Assembly: GCA_022843805.1 (NCBI GenBank)
Contig: JALHMY010000031.1
Location: forward strand, 26,978 to 90,977
Reading direction: 5' to 3'
Origin: Fuerstiella sp.
Lineage (GTDB): Bacteria > Planctomycetota > Planctomycetia > Planctomycetales > Planctomycetaceae
DNA: 64,000 nt
The notes below the pieces were generated by a model. That model was not told the origin of the DNA. It ran no database searches and saw nothing but the letters and a program-made list of their open reading frames with translations. Numbering within the stretch: the first letter of the stretch is position 1; each line of letters starts with the position of its first letter. Shown piece by piece: positions 53,695 to 62,227 of this stretch. The position numbers and the translations under genes were made by a program.

Positions 53695-56600
53695 TTAATC
53701 CCAGCAACAAAGTCGTTCAACAATTGCGGCCGAGCCGTCGCGAAGCCAGCCATCCAGTTGAGCCGGGTCCTTCAGCTGTTGCCCGCGAACTGTGGGTACT
53801 CCAAGGAAGCCGCATTTGATATCCGGCAGGGCCGTCATATCGCCCCACAATTTCTCAAACTGTGACACCGGAAAGACGTCTTCCTGGCCATTTCCCCAGC
53901 GTCGTTTGACATCTTTCAGGGTGATGTAGGTGGGGATACGGCGGCCAAGTTCGCGGATGGCGTCATCCGTTTTCTTTTGATCTTCGAGACACTGTCGTGT
54001 CAGCCCAAAGCATTCCAGCAGCCGATCAATCGAGATCCACGTGGTCATCGAGTTGTACCAGGAAAGTGCGAATTCGTCTTCTTCCCGTGGCATGGCAAGT
54101 CCTTCGACCAGACGAACTCGGCCATCAACTTTGGCAAGGCCGCCGCCCCGGTCTTCCAGTCTTCGGCTGATCACTTCAAAGGACAGATCAGCATTTTCCC
54201 GAATATGTAATCCGAGGCATCCCGGGTCAAGTGACGCTCCCAAAGTATCAATATTGTGCAGCAGCAGGTATTTGAGCTGCGGACGTTCCGTCAAAACTCG
54301 CTGCAGCGTGCCATTTCTGAGCAGATTGGGAAACTCGTACCAGTGCCCCACAGGGTGCATACACTGCGACGGCAGATTGTCGGTGTAATCACCTGCTTCG
54401 CCCGCATTTCGAGCCCACTGAATCAGAGCATTGCGAAGGCTGCTGCGGACCTTTTCCTTTTGCTGATCGAGAACCTGCTGGGACACGACTTCCCATGCAT
54501 ACTGCAGATCTCTCACTGCGGGAATCATTCGCAGGCCTACAGAGGCACCTCGGGAAACGTGAACATTGCGATTCGGAAATCGCTGCAGGATATGATTGCG
54601 AACCGGGTGATCGGTGAGGTAGCCGGTGGTGACGATATGAATGGGGGCGTAATCAAATGTTTTCGACGCCTGATTCGATTTGGCCAGATGGATATCCAGA
54701 AAAGATCGCCATTCACCTCCCATTCGGCAGAACGGATTGATGGCTTTGACGACACCGGCGCCCTGTGTCCATCGGCTTCCCACACCGGCGGCGAGTGTAA
54801 TGACTCCGACTTCACCGCGAGCCAGTGCCTGTCGACCCAATTCAACGGCATCCGGCGGAATATCGCCACGTACGTCGATCAGGTCAGACGCCTCGACATC
54901 TTCAATTTTTGCTGTTGATGGCAGACGATTCTGCGCCAAACCGAGACGCCCGGATTTCAGGTCCTCGCGCAATTGTTCGTGCGCAACAGGATCAAATCCG
55001 TTTTCCCGCAAAAGATCTTCCAGCCGAGCAGACTGTCTGGATTCTTGAGACGTTGCTGGCAGTATCCGACTGATCAGTCTGACGGCAAGCGTACTCTGCA
55101 CTGAGTCACGACATGCATTGCCCACTCTCTCCAGCTCTGCTCGTACCAGCGGAGATAGCTCATGCAATCCCTTCTTCAGCCATCCGGGTACCATCAGTGC
55201 ATGGTAGCCCTCGGGCACATCTCCATCGGTGCGCAGTTCGGCACAGGTGCCATGATCGTTGATTGCAAAATCGTAGACGACCGGATCCATCGCAAACGGT
55301 ACACTGGATTCCATGCTGCGTTTAACGTTAAGCATGGTCAGTTGCAGCCAATCCTGCGCTTCGGGTCTGACGGCAGCATCAAAGATGAATCCCATACCAC
55401 CGCCCGCCATTCCTCCAAGCATCCAGAAGCCATGGAAGCGGTTACCGTACTTTGAGCGGCATTCCTGAATCAGTCGTTCCGTATAAGCATTGCTGCACCA
55501 CGGAATAATCGTCTGCAACGGTCCATGAAAATTTCGATCGGTTGCCTGACCTGTGCGTTGAATACTGCCAGCTCGAAGCGAATCACGAATTTCGTCAAGA
55601 ATCTGAATGGCATTCAATCGAGCGTGCCATTCATTTTCGCTTCGCAGCAGATACTTCTCTGTCACCATCTCCAGAATCGGGCCAACGTTCTGAGCCATCC
55701 CGCCGTGGACCAGTACCAGGGAGTCCTGTAACTGCTGCCGAGTCTCTGTGGACACTTCAGATTCACTGAAGACATGGTGTTCCGGCATCAGTCGCCCTCG
55801 ACTAATGCCATACTCCGGGTCATTCAATTCGGCCACACGTCCCTGTATCAGCTTAATACCCGGCCAGATTCCACCGGAATCCTGCCAGCCGCCTCCCGAG
55901 CCTCCGATCCATTCTCCCAAAATGGCTCGAGCTGCAACGATCCTGCGGTCAGATTCTTCCAGTGGCCCCGTCAGGCTGGCGACCTGCCCTGTGGCTCGCA
56001 TGCAGATAGAAATCAGTGATCCCAGCAAATTGGTCGAAACAGCAAGACGTGATCCTTTAGGAATGTCGTTGACTCGACTAACGATCTCCAGGCCAAGTCC
56101 GCTGCCAATCATCCGTGCGAATACATCGCTGATCCGACCACCACATCCTTCCATTCCCGGCGGAATCAGGCCTGCAGCAATGACCGCTCCCTTCAGAAGG
56201 CCCAGATAGTCTCTCGCGAAGTCGAACACTTCGTTAATTTGTTCGATATCCACTTTGGCATCAAGGTCGATGCTGACGAGACGCAGCACGGGTTCATCAA
56301 TAACCCGGAGACTGCAGTCAATCGGTGGAACAGGATGCTGATGCCTGCCGCGGACGGCGAGGTCAATCGAAGCATTGATGACTCGGGCTCCCTCAGGAAA
56401 ATCCATTCCGAGAAAAAAGATATCGCTCCAGCCACTGTGCGAAAAGTCCATACGCACGGCTGTACGTTCACGCAGTACCGGGTAACCGGAGGTTTCGTCA
56501 CTGCACTTCAGCAACTCTGGTCGAATTCGAAGCGGAACGTCTGCCGGATGTCCCGTGCGAAACATCCACTGATTGCCTCGAACCGTGCGGACACTTCTCC

Positions 56601-56997
56601 GAACCTGATCGGCCAGTGTCTGAAACGCCAGCTTGTGATAGGCCTCCGACAATGCGCTCGAAAGAGTTACCGACGCCCCATCGATCTGTTGCCTCTGCAG
56701 AAAAACATCAATTGCTTCCGGAAATCGTCGATTCAGAAGATGCTCATACCCGTGAAACGGAATTTTCCCCGTCTCACGTTCATTCAGTCGGCCCGGAAGA
56801 TGGAATCGATGAATTGCGTACAGAAAAAAGAGTGACCGAACACGCTCATACAGATTCTCGGCCTGCCGCCGAAACTGATCCAGCAGGGAGCATTCAGCGA
56901 GCAGTTCCCGTGCGCCAAGGCTGCGACATGCGGAATCCAGTGACTGATTTCGCACTGCGTCATCGGTCGATGTAATGATTTTAAGAAGATTCGACAT
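53695..56997 (-). CDS. bifunctional GHMP-kinase-like / UTP-sugar pyrophosphorylase fusion
   Basis: 1100-residue two-domain protein. The N-terminal ~100 residues are helical. Residues ~180-640 carry GHMP-kinase-like sequence of the fucokinase type: RLAVSTNLLGSLI (~325) and GGSGGGWQDSGGIWPGIKL (~365-385), and a C-terminal GGMAGGGMGFIF. Residues ~725-1100 are a UDP-glucose pyrophosphorylase-type domain: VGVITLAAGVGSRWTQGAG (nucleotide loop), HIVTTGYLTDHPVR, HPVGHWYEFPNLLRNG, LLLHNIDTLGASLDPG. The combination of a sugar kinase and a UTP-sugar uridylyltransferase parallels the bacterial Fkp (kinase/GDP-fucose) arrangement, but with a different nucleotide domain order and type. The sugar is unknown. 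Preceded on the same strand by a GalU-like gene. Confidence 0.78.
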   Translation of the reverse strand: MSNLLKIITSTDDAVRNQSLDSACRSLGARELLAECSLLDQFRRQAENLYERVRSLFFLYAIHRFHLPGRLNERETGKIPFHGYEHLLNRRFPEAIDVFLQRQQIDGASVTLSSALSEAYHKLAFQTLADQVRRSVRTVRGNQWMFRTGHPADVPLRIRPELLKCSDETSGYPVLRERTAVRMDFSHSGWSDIFFLGMDFPEGARVINASIDLAVRGRHQHPVPPIDCSLRVIDEPVLRLVSIDLDAKVDIEQINEVFDFARDYLGLLKGAVIAAGLIPPGMEGCGGRISDVFARMIGSGLGLEIVSRVNDIPKGSRLAVSTNLLGSLISICMRATGQVASLTGPLEESDRRIVAARAILGEWIGGSGGGWQDSGGIWPGIKLIQGRVAELNDPEYGISRGRLMPEHHVFSESEVSTETRQQLQDSLVLVHGGMAQNVGPILEMVTEKYLLRSENEWHARLNAIQILDEIRDSLRAGSIQRTGQATDRNFHGPLQTIIPWCSNAYTERLIQECRSKYGNRFHGFWMLGGMAGGGMGFIFDAAVRPEAQDWLQLTMLNVKRSMESSVPFAMDPVVYDFAINDHGTCAELRTDGDVPEGYHALMVPGWLKKGLHELSPLVRAELERVGNACRDSVQSTLAVRLISRILPATSQESRQSARLEDLLRENGFDPVAHEQLREDLKSGRLGLAQNRLPSTAKIEDVEASDLIDVRGDIPPDAVELGRQALARGEVGVITLAAGVGSRWTQGAGVVKAINPFCRMGGEWRSFLDIHLAKSNQASKTFDYAPIHIVTTGYLTDHPVRNHILQRFPNRNVHVSRGASVGLRMIPAVRDLQYAWEVVSQQVLDQQKEKVRSSLRNALIQWARNAGEAGDYTDNLPSQCMHPVGHWYEFPNLLRNGTLQRVLTERPQLKYLLLHNIDTLGASLDPGCLGLHIRENADLSFEVISRRLEDRGGGLAKVDGRVRLVEGLAMPREEDEFALSWYNSMTTWISIDRLLECFGLTRQCLEDQKKTDDAIRELGRRIPTYITLKDVKRRWGNGQEDVFPVSQFEKLWGDMTALPDIKCGFLGVPTVRGQQLKDPAQLDGWLRDGSAAIVERLCCWD

Positions 56998-57130
56998 ATC
57001 ACAGGCGTCTGACAGAAGGATGAGTTAAAGCGTTTTGCAATGACAGGCGGACAGCAGTACTTCGCTTTGAGTACACTAAAAAATACGGGACGCTTTTTCG
57101 GTACCTGAGAGGTTGATCTGCTGCCGACTG

Positions 57131-57970
57131 TTAGCGGGTCGCGAGGAGATTCACGAGTTCGGTCAGGATCAGATCTCGATCGTTGCCACTGAGTGAGATT
57201 GCCAGCTGAGCCAGAAGCAGACCGTACTTATAGCTGATGTTGTACCGGGTGCCGTCAATTTGCAGCGCCAGGTACCTTTCGCACTGAGCCAGTTGATTCA
57301 GAGAAGCAGACAGGTCGATCGGCTGTCCGGGCGGCGCCTTACTCAGCGATTCTGCCAGCAGCCGCATAATCGAAGGTGTCAGTACGTGCATTCCAAACAT
57401 GCAAAGATAATAGCCGGCACGCTGACCTGCGACGATCAGCCGCTGCTCCGCCACTGTGGGGGTGGGCTTTTCGATCACGGTATTCACTGTATAAAGCTGA
57501 TCCTGCTGAGGAAGTGGCGTACCGCCCACGGTCCCAAAGAAAATCACTTCGTTTTCCCTGGTCGGCTGGATTGCGCTGACGGAACATTGCTGAATTTCAG
57601 CCGTTTGAATCAGCTGTGAAGCACAGTTGACATCCGTCCGACTCAGATACAGATGATCAGAAACGAGATGAAGGAATGCGTCTTCTCCCGTAAAATCCCT
57701 GGTGCGCAGGATCGCATCGCCATAGCCGCGAGGGTTGTGCTGTTCAAAAAAAACGAGACGAGGAGCGTGGGAGCCCGCAGCCGTGAGATACGGTTCCGCC
57801 TGCCCAGGCCGAACGATGATGGCAATTTCCTCAATCCCGGCACTGACGATTTCGTCCAGTGTGAGACGCAGGGCGGGGCGAATTTCACCGTGACGATCGA
57901 CCAGAGTCTGCAGAGGAAGTCGGGAATGATGCTCTCCCGCTGCTGTGATGACAGCCTTTCGGATGCGCAT
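57131..57970 (-). CDS. GalU-like sugar nucleotidyltransferase (degenerate signature)
   Basis: 279-residue protein of the UTP-glucose-1-phosphate uridylyltransferase fold. It opens KAVITAAGEHHSRLPLQTLVD; the family's GxGTRxxPxTK stretch is replaced by EHHSRLPLQTLVD, though the strand and turn are kept. Then RPALRLTLDEIVSAGIEEIAIIV, NPRGYGDAILRTRDFTG, LHLVSDHLYL, VNTVIEKPTP and AGYYLCMFGMHVLTPSI follow the GalU order. The changed nucleotide loop makes activity uncertain. The start at 57970 (MRIRKAVIT) is chosen by fold; the frame opens at 58042. It lies 133 bp upstream of the kinase/pyrophosphorylase fusion on the same strand. Confidence 0.75.
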   Translation of the reverse strand: MRIRKAVITAAGEHHSRLPLQTLVDRHGEIRPALRLTLDEIVSAGIEEIAIIVRPGQAEPYLTAAGSHAPRLVFFEQHNPRGYGDAILRTRDFTGEDAFLHLVSDHLYLSRTDVNCASQLIQTAEIQQCSVSAIQPTRENEVIFFGTVGGTPLPQQDQLYTVNTVIEKPTPTVAEQRLIVAGQRAGYYLCMFGMHVLTPSIMRLLAESLSKAPPGQPIDLSASLNQLAQCERYLALQIDGTRYNISYKYGLLLAQLAISLSGNDRDLILTELVNLLATR

Positions 57971-58462
57971 ACGGAAACAATTCCAGTCAACGTGGAAACA
58001 TGGATACCGCGGAAATGCGGAGTGGAGATTTCCTTTCATCAAACACTATTTTGAGCGGAACTGATGCACAAAAACGGCACGATTTTCATGAATCCTGGCG
58101 TTTTTCATGCGTGCGGCGGAATGAGCAGACCGGTTCATTCCGCCAATACGCTTTTCCCGAATTTCGCTGAAAGTGGTCTGGATGTAAATTCGGCAAAGCT
58201 TGTAATATCTGCAAAACCTGCCGCACGCTTTTGGTGTGTGGCAGGATTCGCCGAATTGCAGAAGGAAAAGTCACAAAGCCTGTCACAGTAAATGATTACG
58301 CTGGCGGCTTACGTGTTTCTTCAGTTTTTTCGTTCTTTCAGGTTCATGGTTTGCTAGGGAAACAAGCGACGCAGTGAATGGATTCGCTGCGATTGTCAAC
58401 GAAAAGTCATGTTCGTTGAATTCATCATTAGATTCGTGGCCAGGGTTACGCAAAGGAAGAGC
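57971..58462. other. 492-bp divergent region with two hairpins
   Basis: Separates the nucleotidyltransferase and the secreted metallopeptidase-like genes and should hold both promoters. It has a perfect 9-bp hairpin GCGGAATGA...TCATTCCGC (58116-58143) and a second, weaker one TGCCGCACGC...TGTGTGGCA near 58220-58246. No T tract follows either. No ORF with coding character. Confidence 0.45.
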
Positions 58463-59992
58463 ATGGACGCTCTGAGGATGCGAACGATTGTTTTCGCGTT
58501 GTGCGCTGTTTCATCGCTGTGCCTGCCAAAGTGGGCGACGGGGGCAACCTTTCAGACCCGTAATTTTGCTGTCACCGCTGATCGCTCGGAAGTCGCAGAA
58601 AAAGTCGGACAGGCAGCGGAAGAGTATCGACGACAGCTGGCAATTTTCTGGCTGGGTCAGCCACTCCCCAACTGGAGCAAGCCCTGTAAGCTGAAAGTTA
58701 AAGAGGGTGCATTCGGAGCAGGCGGACAGACGACGTTTCAGTTCGTCAGAGGCGAGGTTTTGAACTGGGATATGTCGGTACAGGGCAGCCTGGAACGGAT
58801 TCTCGATTCTGTACTTCCTCACGAGGTGAATCATACGATCTTCGCATGTCATTTCCGTCGGCCACTTCCTCGCTGGGCAGATGAAGGGGCCGCCACTCTT
58901 TTTGAACATCGTTCAGAACAACTCAAACAACTTGCGTTGCTGAACGAGGTGATTTCCAAAGATCGTGAGCGTTTTTCGCTTCAGCAGCTGTTGAGCATGA
59001 AAGAGTATCCGCAGGGCATGCGACCCATGCTGATACTCTATGCTCAGGGATATGCATTGGCCGATTTTCTTGTGCAGCAGCGAGGCCGAAAAGCTTATCT
59101 GCAGTTTCTTTCTGACGGCGAAAAGATTGGATGGGAAGAGGCCATCAGAAAGAACTTTGATCATGCCGGTATCAATGCGCTGGAGCGTAACTGGAGCGGC
59201 TGGGTACTGGCTGGAATGCCGAAACTGACCATTCCGAAAGATCAGATGGTGGCGGCCAGCTCTGCTAATGAAATGCCGTCACAATCCACCGCACGCATCG
59301 CTCCGAATTCATCTGACCCATCGAAAGCCCGGTCCGCAGTTTCCAGTGCCTGGAGTGAATCTGGCGGCGCCGAAGCAGTCACTCTTGCCCGACCATTTTC
59401 AGGGCGGGCGTCAAAGAATGCCCTGGTACGATCGCAGAGTCCTGATGACACTCCTGATTCCGGAATTTCCGCGGATTCGGAACCTGATAGAAAACGCATC
59501 GACAACGCCGGTCTCGAATCTGACAGAAACAGTTCAGACGATGCAACTGGTATTTCGCGGGATCGCAATTCCAGCCCGACTGCAAACGACGAATCAGTCA
59601 ACAGAGACGGCAACGCCAGCTTTAGTGTCGATCGACGAGCCACAATTCAGGCCCCGGTGCCACGTGTGAGACAGTCGGTTCGCGAAGCGGACCACGCAGA
59701 ATCGGATAAGCACACTGCTGGTGCGCGGCAGACATCTGCTGATTTCCCGAATGCGGCAGATCGAATTCGTTATCTCGAAAAAGTTGATGGCGACGGTGAC
59801 GGCAATGGTCAGCGAGTGGTCCCGCATGAGGTTACGGCCGCCAGTTCAGTCGATATCGAATCAGAAAGCGAGTTTCCCGGTACGGGAATCCTGTCCTCAT
59901 TTGAAAGCGTCCACCTTCCTGGGAAACGCAGCGTGGTTACCGGCGGCAAACCTGAATGGGCCGGTTTTCCCGGGCAGAAGAAGTTGTTCTGA
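58463..59992 (+). CDS. secreted gluzincin-like metallopeptidase (peptidase MA-like)
   Basis: 509-residue exported protein. A signal peptide covers about residues 1-27 (MDALRMRTIVFALCAVSSLC). The catalytic-type region has a zinc motif LPHEVNHTIFA (HExxH read as HEVNH, about residues 128-132) and a downstream RWADEGAATLFE whose Glu would be the third ligand, as in gluzincins. It then has LYAQGYALADFLVQQRG. Residues ~275-509 form a long disordered Ser/Asp/Arg-rich tail with no fold I can name. The start at 58463 sets the signal peptide; the frame opens at 58409. Terminator hairpin follows at 60102-60139. Function unknown; extracytoplasmic protein turnover is a guess. Confidence 0.75.
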   Translation: MDALRMRTIVFALCAVSSLCLPKWATGATFQTRNFAVTADRSEVAEKVGQAAEEYRRQLAIFWLGQPLPNWSKPCKLKVKEGAFGAGGQTTFQFVRGEVLNWDMSVQGSLERILDSVLPHEVNHTIFACHFRRPLPRWADEGAATLFEHRSEQLKQLALLNEVISKDRERFSLQQLLSMKEYPQGMRPMLILYAQGYALADFLVQQRGRKAYLQFLSDGEKIGWEEAIRKNFDHAGINALERNWSGWVLAGMPKLTIPKDQMVAASSANEMPSQSTARIAPNSSDPSKARSAVSSAWSESGGAEAVTLARPFSGRASKNALVRSQSPDDTPDSGISADSEPDRKRIDNAGLESDRNSSDDATGISRDRNSSPTANDESVNRDGNASFSVDRRATIQAPVPRVRQSVREADHAESDKHTAGARQTSADFPNAADRIRYLEKVDGDGDGNGQRVVPHEVTAASSVDIESESEFPGTGILSSFESVHLPGKRSVVTGGKPEWAGFPGQKKLF

Positions 59993-60101
59993 CTTCGTGT
60001 GAAGTTTCAGCAGCGAACACGCCAGTCCGCTGAGGCTTTTGTGACCTTTTCTCCTCCGGGTCATGCAGGCCGGACTTTACAGACGCCAGCGTTTCCAGCT
60101 T

Positions 60102-60139
60102 CGGGCGAGTCATCGACACCCGCAACGATGACTCGCCCG
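60102..60139 (+). terminator. hairpin after the metallopeptidase gene
   Basis: CGGGCGAGTCATCG (60102-60115) pairs perfectly with CGATGACTCGCCCG (60126-60139) over 14 bp, followed by ATTTCCTTTAT. The T tract is weak but the position fits a terminator. It also marks the left edge of the gap before the defence-like operon; the rest of that 436-bp gap (59993-60428) holds nothing recognised. Confidence 0.75.
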
Positions 60140-60428
60140 ATTTCCTTTATGTGAAATTGCCGGGACCGGACTTACTTGGGCCTGCAACCCAAAGTGTCAC
60201 TCACTTCTTATGAAAACCGGGAATCACAACGTCGATTGAGGGTGTGTTTGCCTCGAATCCGTTCTTTACTCAAATCCGTTAATCCGATTAAGCAACGGAA
60301 TAACCAATTCCACCAGATTGGGTCTCAGATAGAGGCCGGAGGCTGGCGCCGCAAATAGGGGAATTCGAGAGTCGTGTTGCGACTGGGCTGACCTGTTCCT
60401 CCGGTTCGAGAAACAATACATTTCTCAA

Positions 60429-61487
60429 TCACGGACGTGAGAGGCGGCGTGCAATTTCTAATTTGGTGACATGACGAGTGAGACTTTTGGCCACTACCTC
60501 GCCCAGCCTTACCGGGACTGCGTTGCCAATGAGTCGTCCAAGGATATTGAATCGTACGCGTTCTCCTTTTCTGAGAAAGCGATATGACCTTGGAAACGTT
60601 TGCAAAAGCGCCGCTTCCCTTAATGTAATGGCACGATGTTGTTCGGGGTGTCCAAACCGTCCGTTGCCATATCCAAAACACTGCGTGGTTACAGTCGGAG
60701 CCGGTGCATCCCATTCCATGCGCCCATAAACACTCGGGTAGGTCGCTCCTGTCACCTTCGTGTGGCAGTGTGCAACAAGCGATTCATCCCAGTCACGCCA
60801 GGTGCCTCCCGGTATAGAAGCTTTAATACGTCGAAGGTTTAGTTCGCTTAGCTTGCACGCGGAATGCAACAAATCTTTTGGGTCCGTTTCGCCCGCGGCG
60901 AGTGGAGGCAGATTTGAAATCGCTCGGCGAACAGTCGCTCTTTTTCGATTCCGGAAGTACCCCGGGGGCAGAATCATGATTGGGCCAAGTTTTGACGCAA
61001 GTAATACAAGTCGCTTCCGAGTCTGTGGCACACCGTAGTTGGAACACTCAATAACACCGTGCGAAATGTGATAACCGCAAAGCGATCCGAGAAACGACTG
61101 AAATACCCTGTGATCCATTAGCTGGGGGACGTTTTCCATCGTCACCAAATCTGGCTGCGATTCCTGTATCAAGCGACCGAAATCGGAAAGGAGATCCCAC
61201 TTGGTGTCCTCCCTCTGTTGTCGCCCTTTCTGACTATAGGTTGAGAATGGCTGACACGGAGCGCATCCGGCGAGAAGCCGTATATTTCCGCTTCCCCACA
61301 GATTATGCACATCTTTGCCAGTCAAATCATGAATATCAAGTTCAATAAACTTTGCGGAGTTGTTGTATTCATAGGGAAACTTACATTGAGAATCGATATC
61401 AACGCCCGCCACGACATGGACGCCACCTCGATTCAATCCATGTGTAAGTCCTCCTATGCCGCAAAATAGATCGACGCAAACAATCAT
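60429..61487 (-). CDS. DNA cytosine-C5 methyltransferase
   Basis: 352-residue m5C methyltransferase with all main motifs: SAM-binding VDLFCGIGGLTHGL (I), GVDID (II), the catalytic AGCAPCQPFSTYS (IV, Cys78), TMENVPQL (VI), TRKRLVLLAS (VIII) and IGNAVP (X). The target-recognition region between VIII and X (about 190-290) is short, so sequence specificity cannot be guessed. Its start overlaps the stop of the HEPN gene (ATGA, 61484-61487). Being in an operon with DUF262 and HEPN genes, it likely either protects host DNA or marks self. No dedicated restriction endonuclease gene is present. Confidence 0.93.
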   Translation of the reverse strand: MIVCVDLFCGIGGLTHGLNRGGVHVVAGVDIDSQCKFPYEYNNSAKFIELDIHDLTGKDVHNLWGSGNIRLLAGCAPCQPFSTYSQKGRQQREDTKWDLLSDFGRLIQESQPDLVTMENVPQLMDHRVFQSFLGSLCGYHISHGVIECSNYGVPQTRKRLVLLASKLGPIMILPPGYFRNRKRATVRRAISNLPPLAAGETDPKDLLHSACKLSELNLRRIKASIPGGTWRDWDESLVAHCHTKVTGATYPSVYGRMEWDAPAPTVTTQCFGYGNGRFGHPEQHRAITLREAALLQTFPRSYRFLRKGERVRFNILGRLIGNAVPVRLGEVVAKSLTRHVTKLEIARRLSRP

Positions 61488-62224
61488 GTTCCACCAGCCA
61501 CCGGCCTCCGGGCCGGAACAATGAATTCGTAAGCTGCAATGTATTCACAAAACGACTCGACGATCTGTCGTAGGTAATTTCCGGTTGATTCCTTCATTTG
61601 GCGAAGTTCAGCGGCAGTGACTCCTTCTCCACATTCCGTAAACGACAGACTACCGTGCGCTAGCCTATTCCTGAAATCCCGAACGAGTCCCAGGGCGCTC
61701 TTGTCGTCCCGGATTCTTCGCTTGACACCAGTACGAACCTCCGGGCTTAGCCGAACTCGGCACCCTATTCGTTCAGTCATTTCTTCGATCAGCAAATCAT
61801 CCCAACTGCCTGCACTTCGTCGCTCGATATTCCAGGCTGCCACTGGAAGTGATTGAATTAGATGCTCGCAGAACTCGATAGTCGTTGCCAACCGATTTTC
61901 TGCATTCAAATCGACATGAGTGCGGGCCTTTGTGCGAATCCACTCTTTTCGTAACTCGGACGTCAAGTCTCCTGGAAGCCAACGACTACTCTCTGCAGCG
62001 GCCGTACAAACAGCATCTAAGCACCAAGTCACCGTGGCTTCAACAAGGTTATAGAGTTGCAGGTAAACTGCGGAATACAAAATCCTCTGTTGTTGAACGG
62101 TAATTCTGCCCCGTCCGATTCTGGGCGGCCCATCATGTACCTGTTGCTCCAGCGCATCGAGTAAATCGAGGTAGGCGTCAATTTCCTGCAACCGCTCTTC
62201 GAACGTCTCCGTGAGCGTATCCAT
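61484..62224 (-). CDS. HEPN-domain protein (MAE_28990/MAE_18760-like)
   Basis: 246-residue all-alpha protein resembling the MAE_28990/MAE_18760 HEPN family. The catalytic HEPN RNase motif is intact near the C-terminus: RNRLAH, Arg185-x4-His190, within VRDFRNRLAHGSLSF. The N-terminal half (ETFEERLQEIDAYLDLLDALEQ, ILYSAVYLQLYNLVEATVTW) is the typical helical HEPN scaffold. HEPN proteins of this type are known or proposed RNA-cleaving effectors in toxin-antitoxin and antiphage systems. It lies 3 bp after the DUF262 gene and overlaps the methyltransferase start by 4 bp, so all three are translationally coupled. RNase activity is inferred from motif only. Confidence 0.85.
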   Translation of the reverse strand: MDTLTETFEERLQEIDAYLDLLDALEQQVHDGPPRIGRGRITVQQQRILYSAVYLQLYNLVEATVTWCLDAVCTAAAESSRWLPGDLTSELRKEWIRTKARTHVDLNAENRLATTIEFCEHLIQSLPVAAWNIERRSAGSWDDLLIEEMTERIGCRVRLSPEVRTGVKRRIRDDKSALGLVRDFRNRLAHGSLSFTECGEGVTAAELRQMKESTGNYLRQIVESFCEYIAAYEFIVPARRPVAGGT

Positions 62225-62227
62225 CTT

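Noticed and set aside
58188..58250. Possible T-box or riboswitch before the metallopeptidase gene
   Set aside because: The hairpins lack a T tract and any conserved core I know.
60140..60428. Possible attachment site or direct repeat at the left end of the DUF262 operon
   Set aside because: I could not find a matching copy in the right-hand gap at 63308-63594.
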